NCBI GenBank assembly: GCA_934090775.1
Contig: CAKOKF010000017.1
Span: 1-18,218, forward strand
From: an uncultured Bacilli bacterium
GTDB lineage: Bacteria > Bacillota_I > Bacilli_A > RF39 > UBA660
DNA length: 18,218 nucleotides
Direction of reading: 5' to 3'
Both the position numbers and the translations under genes were made by a program. Below, piece after piece: positions 8,405-16,056 of this stretch. Under the pieces are notes generated by a model. It did no database searches. It saw only the letters and a program-made list of their open reading frames with translations, and was not told where the DNA came from. Each line of letters opens with the position of its first letter. Position 1 is the stretch's first letter.

Positions 8405-10318
8405 CTACTTCAATTTCCATGCTTTTTTTAGGAAATCAATTCTCTCCTTCATCATCTTTATTTCTTTATCAGTTAAATCAAATTTATCTACGTAATATTT
8501 GTGTATTTTATTGATTTCATCAATATGTTTTTGATGATTCATGGTTGATGAAACATTATTTCCGTGAACTCGGTAATAGTTTAATATTTTATTTGAATAT
8601 GCAATATCACCATTACTTATTAAATTAACATAAAATAACCAATCGCCAGCTTGCTTAAACTCACCAGACATTTTTAAATATTCTTCATAATCTCCATTTT
8701 TAATAATAGCGCTTGATACATTAGCAATAGTACAATTTAAATAGCTATAATTTTTGATTTCATCAAGACCATTATTTACATATGATTTATCCCAGTGTCC
8801 GCTTTTTTGAATATCGATTTCTGGTTTAATACTTTTTATAATTATATTTCCAAAAGTATCAATAAAAGCAGTATCACTATAGCTAATCATTATGTTTTTA
8901 TTCTTTTTTATAGGTTTTACTAAAGTTCTAAGTAATTTAGCATCACAATAATCGTCAGCTTCAGCTATCCATACATAATCTCCCTTAGCAAGTTTCATTC
9001 CTTTTTTCCATTGCTTAAAGGCTGAACCACTATTTGTGGTATTGTATACAGACTTAATATCAATATAATCTTTTAATTTATTACAGATATCATCTATAAC
9101 TTCTTTAGAATTATCTTTAGAACAATCATCTAAAATAATCAATTCATATAATTTATAATTTTGTCTTAAGATGCTATAAATTCTTTGATACATAAATTTA
9201 GCATAATTATAATTTGGCACAATTACTGAAATTTTAATTTCTTCGTCGGGTAATTCTTTTTGTTTTTTGGCAAGTAAAACTAAATCTTCCAAATTAATAT
9301 TATCTGAAATAACTTTTTTTGGTTTTAAAACTTTGCTTAATAAATCATATATACTCATTAAGGAATTACTCAAAGAATAATGTCCTTCACAATTTAATTT
9401 AAAAAGCATTTTGTAGTATATACGATGTTTTTTCCCACAATTTTGAAGAAATGTCCAAAAGTTATGATTTTGTCTTATTTGATACTCATAGACAAGTTCA
9501 TTATATTTTTTTAAAATTTCTTTTCGACGATTCCAGTTTTTTTCTTTTGGAATTACATATATTAATAAAACAATTAACTGGTTAAAAACAATAGCATCCT
9601 TTAAGGATTCATAATCTTTATTATCTTTAATTCTTTCTAAAGTAGTTTTAACGCCATAAAATATATCAAACCTTTTATCACTAAAGCCACTATTTTGAAT
9701 AGAACCACCTCTTTGAACATAATAATAATACGTTTTAGCATAAGTTATCATTTTAGCATTTACGATAGTTGGAATAACAACGGCTATATCTTCATTTACT
9801 TTTCCTTCAGCAAATTTATATTTACTAATTAGTTCTTTTTTAAATAACTTATTGCAAGCACTAGCAGCAAGACCATTATCAACAACATTATAAACTGTAA
9901 ATTCATCGTTATTGCAACATCTAGATATAAATTCTGTATTAGTATCTTCATCTACCACTTTTATATCACAAATAGCAATTTCAGCTTTACTATCTATAAT
10001 AGATTGCATTAGTTTTTCATAATAATCCAAATCAACATAATCGTCTGAATCAATATAGCCAATATAACTGCCTGTTGCGTTTTCTAATCCTACATTTCTG
10101 GAATAAGAAAGTCCACTATTTTTCTTATTATAAATTAGTTTCACTTTATCATTGTGAGAATATTTTTTTAAAACTTCTTTAGAATTATCGGTTGAATCAT
10201 CCTCAACCACGATTATTTCTAAATTTTGATAGGTTTGATTTAATAAAGAATTCAAACATCTTTCTACATATTTTTCAGTATTGTAAACAGCTACAATTAC
10301 AGATATCTTTTTATTCAT
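8405..10318 (-). CDS. Tandem GT2 glycosyltransferase (two domains)
   Basis: The 637-residue protein is soluble in appearance and contains two GT2 domains. The first, about 4-285, has VAVYN (9-13), EDDSTDNS (39-46), the DSDD metal motif (90-93), NEDIAV (175-180) and QRGGSIQNSGF (202-212). The second, about 361-615, has PNYNYA (368-373), LDDCSKDNS (396-404), EADD (453-456) and AGDW (557-560) with a YRVHGNNVSST stretch (582-592). The first domain resembles the C-terminal domain of the following gene and the second resembles that gene's middle domain, so the two proteins are reordered paralogues. The linker (285-360) is helical and charged. Its ATG overlaps the end of the preceding gene by eight bases, with GGGGAG as ribosome site, indicating coupling. 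It should extend a lipid-linked glycan in the cytoplasm. Confidence 0.9.
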   Translation of the reverse strand: MNKKISVIVAVYNTEKYVERCLNSLLNQTYQNLEIIVVEDDSTDNSKEVLKKYSHNDKVKLIYNKKNSGLSYSRNVGLENATGSYIGYIDSDDYVDLDYYEKLMQSIIDSKAEIAICDIKVVDEDTNTEFISRCCNNDEFTVYNVVDNGLAASACNKLFKKELISKYKFAEGKVNEDIAVVIPTIVNAKMITYAKTYYYYVQRGGSIQNSGFSDKRFDIFYGVKTTLERIKDNKDYESLKDAIVFNQLIVLLIYVIPKEKNWNRRKEILKKYNELVYEYQIRQNHNFWTFLQNCGKKHRIYYKMLFKLNCEGHYSLSNSLMSIYDLLSKVLKPKKVISDNINLEDLVLLAKKQKELPDEEIKISVIVPNYNYAKFMYQRIYSILRQNYKLYELIILDDCSKDNSKEVIDDICNKLKDYIDIKSVYNTTNSGSAFKQWKKGMKLAKGDYVWIAEADDYCDAKLLRTLVKPIKKNKNIMISYSDTAFIDTFGNIIIKSIKPEIDIQKSGHWDKSYVNNGLDEIKNYSYLNCTIANVSSAIIKNGDYEEYLKMSGEFKQAGDWLFYVNLISNGDIAYSNKILNYYRVHGNNVSSTMNHQKHIDEINKIHKYYVDKFDLTDKEIKMMKERIDFLKKAWKLK

Positions 10319-11165
10319 TTTTACTTCTCCCCTGCATTACATCAAGTAACACATACAACGACTTTAATCTAGTCTTTTCTCTAAATAATTTGCTTAATCT
10401 TTCCTTTTTATTACTTTTCTTTATACTAGATCCTTCTTTATGAAATACAGTAAGTTTAGGATCATATAAACTAACTAAATCATTTTTTATTACTCGTTGA
10501 TATAAGAACTCTTCTTCATGAAATAAGAAGGTTTCATTATAAAACGAATATTTATATTTATCAATATAGTTTTTGCTAAATATTATGCAACATCCATGTA
10601 ATGGCGCACTGGTTAATACTTCATTACCATTTGCTGGCACTAACGGTTTTTTTAAAAGATGTTTTACTTTAATGCCCGTTTGTAATAAATAATAACTAAT
10701 TGAATGGCTATAAATCTTGATTAATTTCTCACACCTTTTTATTTCTTTATTTAAAGACTCTTCATCTTTAATAACTGGAAAGGGATTAACTGATTCCCCA
10801 CTAGGTGATGTAATAGAAGGCCCTAGCATATCAAAGTGATAATTTTCATAATCATTAGCAATAATATTTAAAAAGTTTTTATCACTAATATAAACATCAT
10901 TATTCATAACGATATAAAATTTTGAGTTATACTTCTTTTTAGCATATTCTATTCCTTTATTATTAGCTTTAGCAAAACCATAATTTTGATCAAGTTTTAA
11001 AATATCTTTTGTAAATTTCTTAATTAATTTCTCTTCACTAGTAGACAAGGTATTATTATCAACAATAATAATATGACTATTGCTTAAATCTAATTTTTGT
11101 AAGTAGGTTAAACATTCAATAGTTTCCTCAATATTTTTATAATGTAAAATGATAAAGCTAAACAT
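10311..11165 (-). CDS. GT2 glycosyltransferase, rhamnosyltransferase-like
   Basis: A single-domain GT2 enzyme of 284 residues in the WbbL/RfbF-like group that often transfers rhamnose or related sugars. Motifs: ILHYKN (6-11), VDNN (35-38, first aspartate), the YGFAKANNKG stretch (62-71), MNND (87-90, the DxD-equivalent), LHGCCIIF (189-196) and FHEEEF (215-220), with the acidic residues expected for the catalytic base. The start is taken as ATG at 11165, one base after the stop of the permease gene, because TGAGGAAG sits six bases upstream. An in-frame TTG at 11183 would add six residues but lies before that ribosome site and inside the permease gene. It is third in the operon and probably adds one of the first sugars; the substrate is not proven. 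Confidence 0.88.
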   Translation of the reverse strand: MFSFIILHYKNIEETIECLTYLQKLDLSNSHIIIVDNNTLSTSEEKLIKKFTKDILKLDQNYGFAKANNKGIEYAKKKYNSKFYIVMNNDVYISDKNFLNIIANDYENYHFDMLGPSITSPSGESVNPFPVIKDEESLNKEIKRCEKLIKIYSHSISYYLLQTGIKVKHLLKKPLVPANGNEVLTSAPLHGCCIIFSKNYIDKYKYSFYNETFLFHEEEFLYQRVIKNDLVSLYDPKLTVFHKEGSSIKKSNKKERLSKLFREKTRLKSLYVLLDVMQGRSKNE

Positions 11166-11166
11166 C

Positions 11167-11943
11167 CTATACTTCCTCAGCAAATCTTTTTTCTAGTTTT
11201 TTAAATACTTTGTAACACAATATTAAAATTACAATGCCGATAACTAGTAATATTGCTAGATTGCCTAGCTGTGGTATATGATGGACATAGAAGATATCAC
11301 GATACGCATTAATTAAATGAGCCATTGGATTTAACCTAAATAACCAAATCATCCAAGATCCTTGAAACATTTCTGTCGAATACAAAACTGGCGTTGCGTA
11401 GAAGAATAAGTTGATAATGAAGGTTACCATATATTCAACATCTTTAACATAGACATTAAAAGCACTTAGTAAGAAAATGATAGCTAGTGATATTACGTAT
11501 TGGACTAAAGCAATAAACGGTAAAAATATTAAATGCCAACTAATACCACATCCTCCTAGTAACACAAAGAGAAGAATAATTACACATGATATTAAAAAGT
11601 TAATTAAACCACTGGTTACTATGGATATTGGAAGTATTTCACGAGGAAAATAAACTTTTTTAATAAGGTTTGCATTATTGGTAATGCAAGTTGTTCCCTG
11701 ACTAATAACGGTAGTAAACCAAGTCCAAGGAATAATGCCACATATTAAGAAAACAAGATAATTTTCAGTTTGAACTTTCATAATATAAGGAAATACTATC
11801 GCATATACAAGTACTTGCAATAAAGGATTTATAAATGACCATAAGACCCCTAGAAAGGATGCTTTATATTTACCTCTTATATCTTTTTTAACATTAGTTT
11901 TTAATAGTTCTCGATATTGATATAATTCTTTAAATACATTCAT
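11167..11943 (-). CDS. Polysaccharide/teichoic acid ABC exporter permease (TagG/Wzm type)
   Basis: An ABC-2 permease of 258 residues with six predicted helices. The N-terminal amphipathic stretch ends in YKASFLGVLWSFINPL (26-41), the hallmark of TagG, Wzm and RfbA permeases. Further family marks are NLIKKVYFPREILP (92-105) and LNPMAHLINAYRDI (204-217). Paired with the ATPase encoded just upstream, it forms the channel that moves an undecaprenyl-diphosphate-linked glycopolymer across the membrane. ATG at 11943 is chosen over an in-frame TTG at 11961: the latter overlaps the ATPase gene, while TAGGTGA precedes the ATG closely. The gap from the ATPase stop is eight bases. Sequence alone does not separate wall teichoic acid from another capsule-like or rhamnan polymer. 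Confidence 0.93.
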   Translation of the reverse strand: MNVFKELYQYRELLKTNVKKDIRGKYKASFLGVLWSFINPLLQVLVYAIVFPYIMKVQTENYLVFLICGIIPWTWFTTVISQGTTCITNNANLIKKVYFPREILPISIVTSGLINFLISCVIILLFVLLGGCGISWHLIFLPFIALVQYVISLAIIFLLSAFNVYVKDVEYMVTFIINLFFYATPVLYSTEMFQGSWMIWLFRLNPMAHLINAYRDIFYVHHIPQLGNLAILLVIGIVILILCYKVFKKLEKRFAEEV

Positions 11944-11951
11944 ATTTTCAC

Positions 11952-12695
11952 CTACCCACAAACCTTCAAATATTCATCAATTACTTCGCTACATTTACCA
12001 TCCATGGCTACTTTACCTTCGTTAATCCAAATAGCACGGTTACATAATTTCTTTATTGAATCTAAGCTATGGCTTACAATGACAATGGTCATATTACTTT
12101 TAGCTAACTCTTCTAATTTAGCAAAGCATTTATCTTGGAAATGTTGATCTCCAACTGCTAAAATCTCATCGATAAGTAGGATCTCGGCATCAACATTGAT
12201 AGCAACGCTAAAAGCTAGACGCATATACATGCCTGATGAATAAGTACGCACTGGACTATCAATAAAATCCCCTAGTTCGCTAAATTCAATAATGCTTTGC
12301 AATCTATCATCGATTTCTTTTTTTGTAAGACCGAAGATAGCAGCATTAAAATAAATGTTTTCACGTCCCGTAAAGTCAGGATGAAACCCTGCTCCCAACT
12401 CTAAAAGACTAGTTAATTTTCCATAAGTTTTTAAAGTTCCTTTATTAGGATAAATAATCTTAGTCATTAACTTAAGTAAGGTTGATTTACCACTACCATT
12501 AACTCCGATTAAGGCCACAGTTTCACCCTTGTCAATTTCAATATTAATATCTTTTAAGACCGTTCTTTCTTCCGTTTTATTTTTCCATCCTCTTACTAAC
12601 CTTTCTTTTAAGGTTTGCGGCTTATCAGAATAAAGTTTAAAAGTCTTAGTAACATGATTAACATCAATTGCTATATCACTTTTTTTATTTTTCAT
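11952..12695 (-). CDS. Polysaccharide/teichoic acid ABC exporter ATPase (TagH/Wzt type)
   Basis: The 247-residue ATPase (numbering from ATG at 12695) contains Walker A GVNGSGKST (64-72), the degenerate signature YSSGM (152-156) typical of Wzt/TagH instead of LSGGQ, Walker B ILLIDE (172-177), and the switch histidine H209 in VSHS. LLELGAGFHPDFTGREN (97-113) is a family-specific Q-loop-adjacent stretch. It stops directly after the nucleotide-binding domain and has no C-terminal carbohydrate-binding or SH3-like extension, so it is the short form. ATGs at 12704 and 12701 would also be in frame but overlap the ribosome site; AAGGA lies eight bases before the ATG at 12695. It is the first gene of the six-gene operon and energises export by the permease encoded next. 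Confidence 0.95.
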   Translation of the reverse strand: MKNKKSDIAIDVNHVTKTFKLYSDKPQTLKERLVRGWKNKTEERTVLKDINIEIDKGETVALIGVNGSGKSTLLKLMTKIIYPNKGTLKTYGKLTSLLELGAGFHPDFTGRENIYFNAAIFGLTKKEIDDRLQSIIEFSELGDFIDSPVRTYSSGMYMRLAFSVAINVDAEILLIDEILAVGDQHFQDKCFAKLEELAKSNMTIVIVSHSLDSIKKLCNRAIWINEGKVAMDGKCSEVIDEYLKVCG

Positions 12696-12714
12696 TATCA
12701 TCATCCTTATAATT

Positions 12715-12723
12715 ATTATACCA
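12715..12723 (-). promoter_or_regulatory. Extended -10 promoter of the six-gene glycan operon
   Basis: On the minus strand TGGTATAAT gives a perfect -10 (12715-12720) with the TG extension, while no good -35 is visible 16-18 bases upstream. The expected start, about seven bases downstream, falls near 12708, directly at AAGGATGATGATAATG, so the transcript would have an extremely short leader beginning at the ribosome site. Confidence 0.55.
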
Positions 12724-12759
12724 AATGAATTCTTTTAAATACTAACTACTTTTTGGTAT
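12718..12759. repeat. Separated 8-bp inverted repeat between divergent genes
   Basis: ATACCAAA (12718-12725) and TTTGGTAT (12752-12759) are perfect inverted copies 26 bases apart, one touching the -10 region of the exporter operon. A near-copy GTTACCA follows at 12771-12777. This could be a regulator site in the divergent promoter region, or chance in AT-rich DNA. Confidence 0.3.
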
Positions 12760-12829
12760 CTACTTAATATGTTACCATAATTTTTAATATTTAAAAACCA
12801 TAAATTATGTATTTAACACAATAATTATT

Positions 12830-12838
12830 TGATATAAT
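12830..12838 (+). promoter_or_regulatory. Extended -10 promoter of the GtrII-like gene
   Basis: TGATATAAT provides a TG-extended perfect TATAAT (12833-12838), 48 bases before the start codon of the plus-strand gene. No clear -35 is present at the usual spacing. It is divergent from the exporter operon promoter. Confidence 0.5.
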
Positions 12839-12886
12839 ATTTTTAGAGTAAATAGTAGAAAGTTATTTTAGAAAAGAGTTGAATTT

Positions 12887-14275
12887 ATGTGGAATTTTGT
12901 AAAAAAACATTATAAACAGTTTATTTTGGTTTTGATGATATTAATACTAACCTATTCATTTTATCTAAAGCCTATTATATCAATTGATACAGAAAATTTT
13001 ATTAATGATAAAACTGGTTTACTTTTAAGTTGGATAGGAATTAATCGCTTTAGTCTAGTTTTTCTAAAAAACATTATTTTTTTGCCTTTTAATATTTTAA
13101 TAACTAGAATTTTAACTTTAATTTTATTTTATTTAAGCATTATTAGTTATTGCTATCTTTTTACAAAATGGGCAAAAAAGGATAATAAGTTTTCAATTTA
13201 TATTATTTCTTTAGTTGTTGGATTAAGTCCTATTTTGGCAGAACAATTCGGTTTTACTTTACAAAGTTTAGAAATAAGTCTAGGATTTTTCTTGTTATGT
13301 ACTAGCTTTATTATGATTGATAAATATATTAATTTTTCTAAAAAAGGATTAATTATACCAATTGTTCTATTACTTTCATTTATTTTTGGCTTATATCAAG
13401 CTTTTGTTCCTCTTTTTATCAGTATTAGCTGTTTTTATTTGCTGACTCATAAAAAAGGATTAAAAAAATTAATCATAATTTTTGTTATTAGCCTATTATT
13501 TTATAGTATTATCGGATTTTTAGTTAAAAACTATATTTACCACTATAATTCTAATTATCTATCAAGCAATTTTAATTGGTTTAACAAGAGCATTATTAAA
13601 AACTTATTAGTAATTGGCTATATTGGTTTATCCACTCTTTTTGGTTTTTCTTACTATCATCTTTTTAGTTATCTTATTATATTTATAATCGGTTCTATTA
13701 TTTTATTAAAAAAGAAAAAAGAATTAATTTTATTTTTTATACTGGCCATATCACCGTTTCTTCTTACCATTTTAACAGCTTCAACAGTTGCTTACCGTGC
13801 TCAATTTAATTACATCTTTGCTTTAACCTTGATGATAACTTATTTAATTAGTAATATCAGCAATAAAAAATTAATAAATTTCATATACATTTTAAGTATG
13901 CTTGTAATTATAAGAGAAGGATGCATGACTTTTGTGTTATTTTACAACGACAATCAAAGATACATTAAAGATGTTGAAATCGCAAATTATATTAAAGATA
14001 ATATTCCAGAAAATAATTGTTTAGACATTATTGGTAGCTTTGATAATGGTTTAAAAATTAAAGGTGAGACTTTAGGCAATTCTTTCTACAACTGGGATAA
14101 TGACGGCCCTATTGGTTCAAATATACGTGTTAATGGGTTCCTTGCAAGTCTAAATTATCACTATAGTTTACCATCGTTGGAATATTATAATAAATATAAG
14201 AATGCAAATATAGAAAAAATTAGAAACATTGAAGGATGTTATGTCGTAAATTTAAATGCTATGAAAAAAGATTAG
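12887..14275 (+). CDS. GtrII-like membrane glucosyltransferase
   Basis: A 462-residue polytopic membrane protein with about ten hydrophobic helices. After the first helix comes SIDTENF (32-38), then W49 and NRFSLVFLK (53-61). This acidic loop followed by an 'x-R-W/F' stretch is the pattern of the GtrII (glucosyltransferase) family, in which the acidic residues are important for sugar transfer from undecaprenyl-phosphate sugar on the outer face. The last ~110 residues are hydrophilic and probably extracytoplasmic. It is a lone plus-strand gene, divergent from the exporter operon and convergent with a GT2 gene. The ribosome site is weak (AAAGAG nine bases before ATG). The GtrB-like gene at 1370-2335 is a plausible donor-maker. 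Family assignment rests on pattern, not on a search. Confidence 0.7.
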   Translation: MWNFVKKHYKQFILVLMILILTYSFYLKPIISIDTENFINDKTGLLLSWIGINRFSLVFLKNIIFLPFNILITRILTLILFYLSIISYCYLFTKWAKKDNKFSIYIISLVVGLSPILAEQFGFTLQSLEISLGFFLLCTSFIMIDKYINFSKKGLIIPIVLLLSFIFGLYQAFVPLFISISCFYLLTHKKGLKKLIIIFVISLLFYSIIGFLVKNYIYHYNSNYLSSNFNWFNKSIIKNLLVIGYIGLSTLFGFSYYHLFSYLIIFIIGSIILLKKKKELILFFILAISPFLLTILTASTVAYRAQFNYIFALTLMITYLISNISNKKLINFIYILSMLVIIREGCMTFVLFYNDNQRYIKDVEIANYIKDNIPENNCLDIIGSFDNGLKIKGETLGNSFYNWDNDGPIGSNIRVNGFLASLNYHYSLPSLEYYNKYKNANIEKIRNIEGCYVVNLNAMKKD

Positions 14276-14298
14276 ACTTGCTTTTACAATCTAATCTT
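14264..14298 (-). terminator. Minus-strand terminator containing parts of two stop codons
   Basis: Arms AAGATTAGA (14268-14276) and TCTAATCTT (14290-14298) form a perfect 9-bp stem with a 13-base loop. On the minus strand a T-run follows (complement of the A-run at 14264-14269). The plus-strand gene's TAG (14273-14275) lies in one arm and the minus-strand gene's TAA (14297-14299) overlaps the other. On the plus strand no U-run follows, so termination there should be weak. Confidence 0.8.
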
Positions 14299-15142
14299 AA
14301 TCCACTACATACTTTATTAATAATAAAATTCTGGTTAAGTATCTAAATATTTTCAAGAAAAATAATTCTAATTTACTAGCATTATTATAAGTCTTTTCAA
14401 AATAAGCTTGGCTGGTCTTTAAAGCATCATATTTCTTAATTCTTTTTAAACTTTTATCAATAGAAACGGAATGATCATGAATGACATCAACATTATTACA
14501 TACGATGATATTTTTCTTTAATTTTTTAGTTTTAATACCCATAATATTTTCTTCATAGTAAAGGAAAACATTTTCATCGAAATAATCCATTTCTTCTAGG
14601 TGTTTGCTAGTTATCATAAAAAAGCAACCGGAAACAGTATCAACTTTACTTATGTCTTTATGATAGTAATCATTAGGATAATTTAATTCATTTGTTAAAA
14701 CTCTTTTTCCCCAAAAGACAATATTTTGTTTAATATCTTGCCATGGCGTTGGAATTTTAAAGCCTCTATTTAAGTCGTTACCTTGAATAATCGTAGGACC
14801 GACTATAACATTTTTCTCACTTAGATGAGCATTTAGATCTTTTATATCATTTTCACTGTCAATAATGATATCGCTATTTGAAATAACAATATTTAATTTT
14901 TTATATTTGTTTATTAAGTATTTACAGCCAACATTTAAAGCATAACTATATCCTTTATTAGCGCCACTATCGATAATAGTTATTTTCTTGCTTTGTAACT
15001 TTTTTAAGTTTTTTAGTGAATCATCAGTGCTTTTGTTATCGACTACTACTATTTCTTGGAGAATTTTATAATCTTTAACATTATTTAATAATCTTTCCGT
15101 CGTTTTATAATCATTATAATTTACTATTACCATTCCTATCAT
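14297..15142 (-). CDS. GT2 glycosyltransferase, rhamnosyltransferase-like
   Basis: A 281-residue single-domain GT2 enzyme. MVIVNYN (4-10) opens the fold, VVDNKSTDDS (33-42) holds the first aspartate, GANKGYSYALNVG (60-72) is the usual loop, and SNSD (88-91) is the DxD-equivalent. A TVSGCFFMI stretch and FLYYEENIMG supply the acceptor-side acidic residues. The C-terminus ends in a hydrophobic, basic segment (about 258-280) that probably lies on the membrane. ATG at 15142 is preceded by AAGGA ten bases upstream; a second ATG three codons later lacks its own site. It follows the phosphatidyltransferase gene on the same strand but has its own promoter candidate. It probably adds one sugar to the same surface glycan, although it stands outside the operon. 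Confidence 0.87.
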   Translation of the reverse strand: MIGMVIVNYNDYKTTERLLNNVKDYKILQEIVVVDNKSTDDSLKNLKKLQSKKITIIDSGANKGYSYALNVGCKYLINKYKKLNIVISNSDIIIDSENDIKDLNAHLSEKNVIVGPTIIQGNDLNRGFKIPTPWQDIKQNIVFWGKRVLTNELNYPNDYYHKDISKVDTVSGCFFMITSKHLEEMDYFDENVFLYYEENIMGIKTKKLKKNIIVCNNVDVIHDHSVSIDKSLKRIKKYDALKTSQAYFEKTYNNASKLELFFLKIFRYLTRILLLIKYVVD

Positions 15143-15177
15143 AATCTTTTTTCCTTACTATTTATTTATCTAATAAG

Positions 15178-15206
15178 TTTTTATCATATTTATTTATTTT
15201 TGGCAA
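15178..15206 (-). promoter_or_regulatory. Candidate promoter of the GT2 gene
   Basis: On the minus strand TTGCCA (-35, 15201-15206) is followed after 17 bases by TAAAAA (-10, 15178-15183) with TGA immediately upstream, an extended -10. No terminator is seen after the phosphatidyltransferase gene, so read-through is also possible. Confidence 0.4.
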
Positions 15207-15226
15207 GTTTTTAAAAGTTGATATTA

Positions 15227-16012
15227 TTAAATGTTTTCATGTTTCTTTAGATTAAGTAATAAGCTTAAAGGTTTATCTTTATTTTCTTCATAATAGGCAG
15301 TATCAAAAAGACGTCTTTGAACTTCTTCTTTTGTTTTTTCATCTCTTGTTAAAAGAACTTCTTTTATTTCTTTAACTTTCAAGGGAACTTTTGCTTCTTT
15401 TTTATTATCTTCTATTTGGTCTTTAACAACGTAGCTAGTTAAACTTAAGGCTTCCATACCAATTAAAGCATTTTTGCTGACATGCTCTAATTTTATAAGA
15501 CTAGCAAGCGGTACTTGGGCTAAATTAATGGTTTGAAAAAGATTTTCTAAAGCAACATAATCAGTATTTAAAAGGCCAAGAAGAACTGAGGATGCTAAAA
15601 ACCACATCTTAGCTTTGCCTACTAAAGTCGATTTTATATTATTTCCTTTAGTTGCACTGTAAAGACCATAACTTAAGATACCAGCTTCAAATAAAGCAGG
15701 GATGATGTAATCAGGACAAATACTTGCAAGAAGAAAAAAGGAAATGAAACCAAATAATTTATCAAACATCCCGTCTAGTAAAGCGCCAAAGAAGGTTGAA
15801 ACTTCATATTTACGAGCAAGATAACCATCGATCCAATCCGTTGCCATAAAACTGATAAACCAAGCAGCAGCCGGAATACTGCCATAGATGGTAAAAATTG
15901 GTATAAGAAGAATACCGCCAATACCTCTTAAAGCCGTAATCATGTTAACCATGATTTTTTTCTTTAGTTTATCGTTTTCTATTGTCTTTTCATTTTCATC
16001 TTTTTTAAACAT
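15227..16012 (-). CDS. CDP-alcohol phosphatidyltransferase (PgsA-like) with extended tail
   Basis: The full CDP-alcohol phosphotransferase motif is present: D59-x2-D62-G63-x2-A66-R67-x8-G76-x3-D80-x3-D84. Such membrane enzymes join a CDP-linked lipid or alcohol to a second alcohol; the likeliest role is phosphatidylglycerophosphate synthesis from CDP-diacylglycerol and glycerol 3-phosphate. Several hydrophobic helices flank the motif. The text after the last aspartates is GMFDKLFG rather than the DPLADK usual in PgsA, and about 60 charged C-terminal residues plus 20 at the N-terminus extend the protein to 261, longer than typical PgsA. Substrate is therefore uncertain. It lies 44 bases after fmt on the same strand and is probably co-transcribed; GGGTGG nine bases before ATG supports the start. 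Confidence 0.85.
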   Translation of the reverse strand: MFKKDENEKTIENDKLKKKIMVNMITALRGIGGILLIPIFTIYGSIPAAAWFISFMATDWIDGYLARKYEVSTFFGALLDGMFDKLFGFISFFLLASICPDYIIPALFEAGILSYGLYSATKGNNIKSTLVGKAKMWFLASSVLLGLLNTDYVALENLFQTINLAQVPLASLIKLEHVSKNALIGMEALSLTSYVVKDQIEDNKKEAKVPLKVKEIKEVLLTRDEKTKEEVQRRLFDTAYYEENKDKPLSLLLNLKKHENI

Positions 16013-16056
16013 AATTCCAAACCACCCTATTTTTTAATAAACCCTTATTTTTTTAT

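Noticed and set aside
10192..10443. Open frame of 83 codons on the plus strand
   Set aside because: It lies antisense across the junction of two clear minus-strand glycosyltransferase genes, has no convincing ribosome site, and its product shows no recognisable pattern.
11166..11183. TTG start adding six residues to the GT2 protein
   Set aside because: The TTG is inside the permease gene and upstream of the TGAGGAAG site that serves the ATG at 11165; the family core starts directly after that ATG.
11944..11961. TTG start adding six residues to the exporter permease
   Set aside because: It overlaps the ATPase stop, while the ATG at 11943 has AGGTGA just upstream and matches the usual permease N-terminus.
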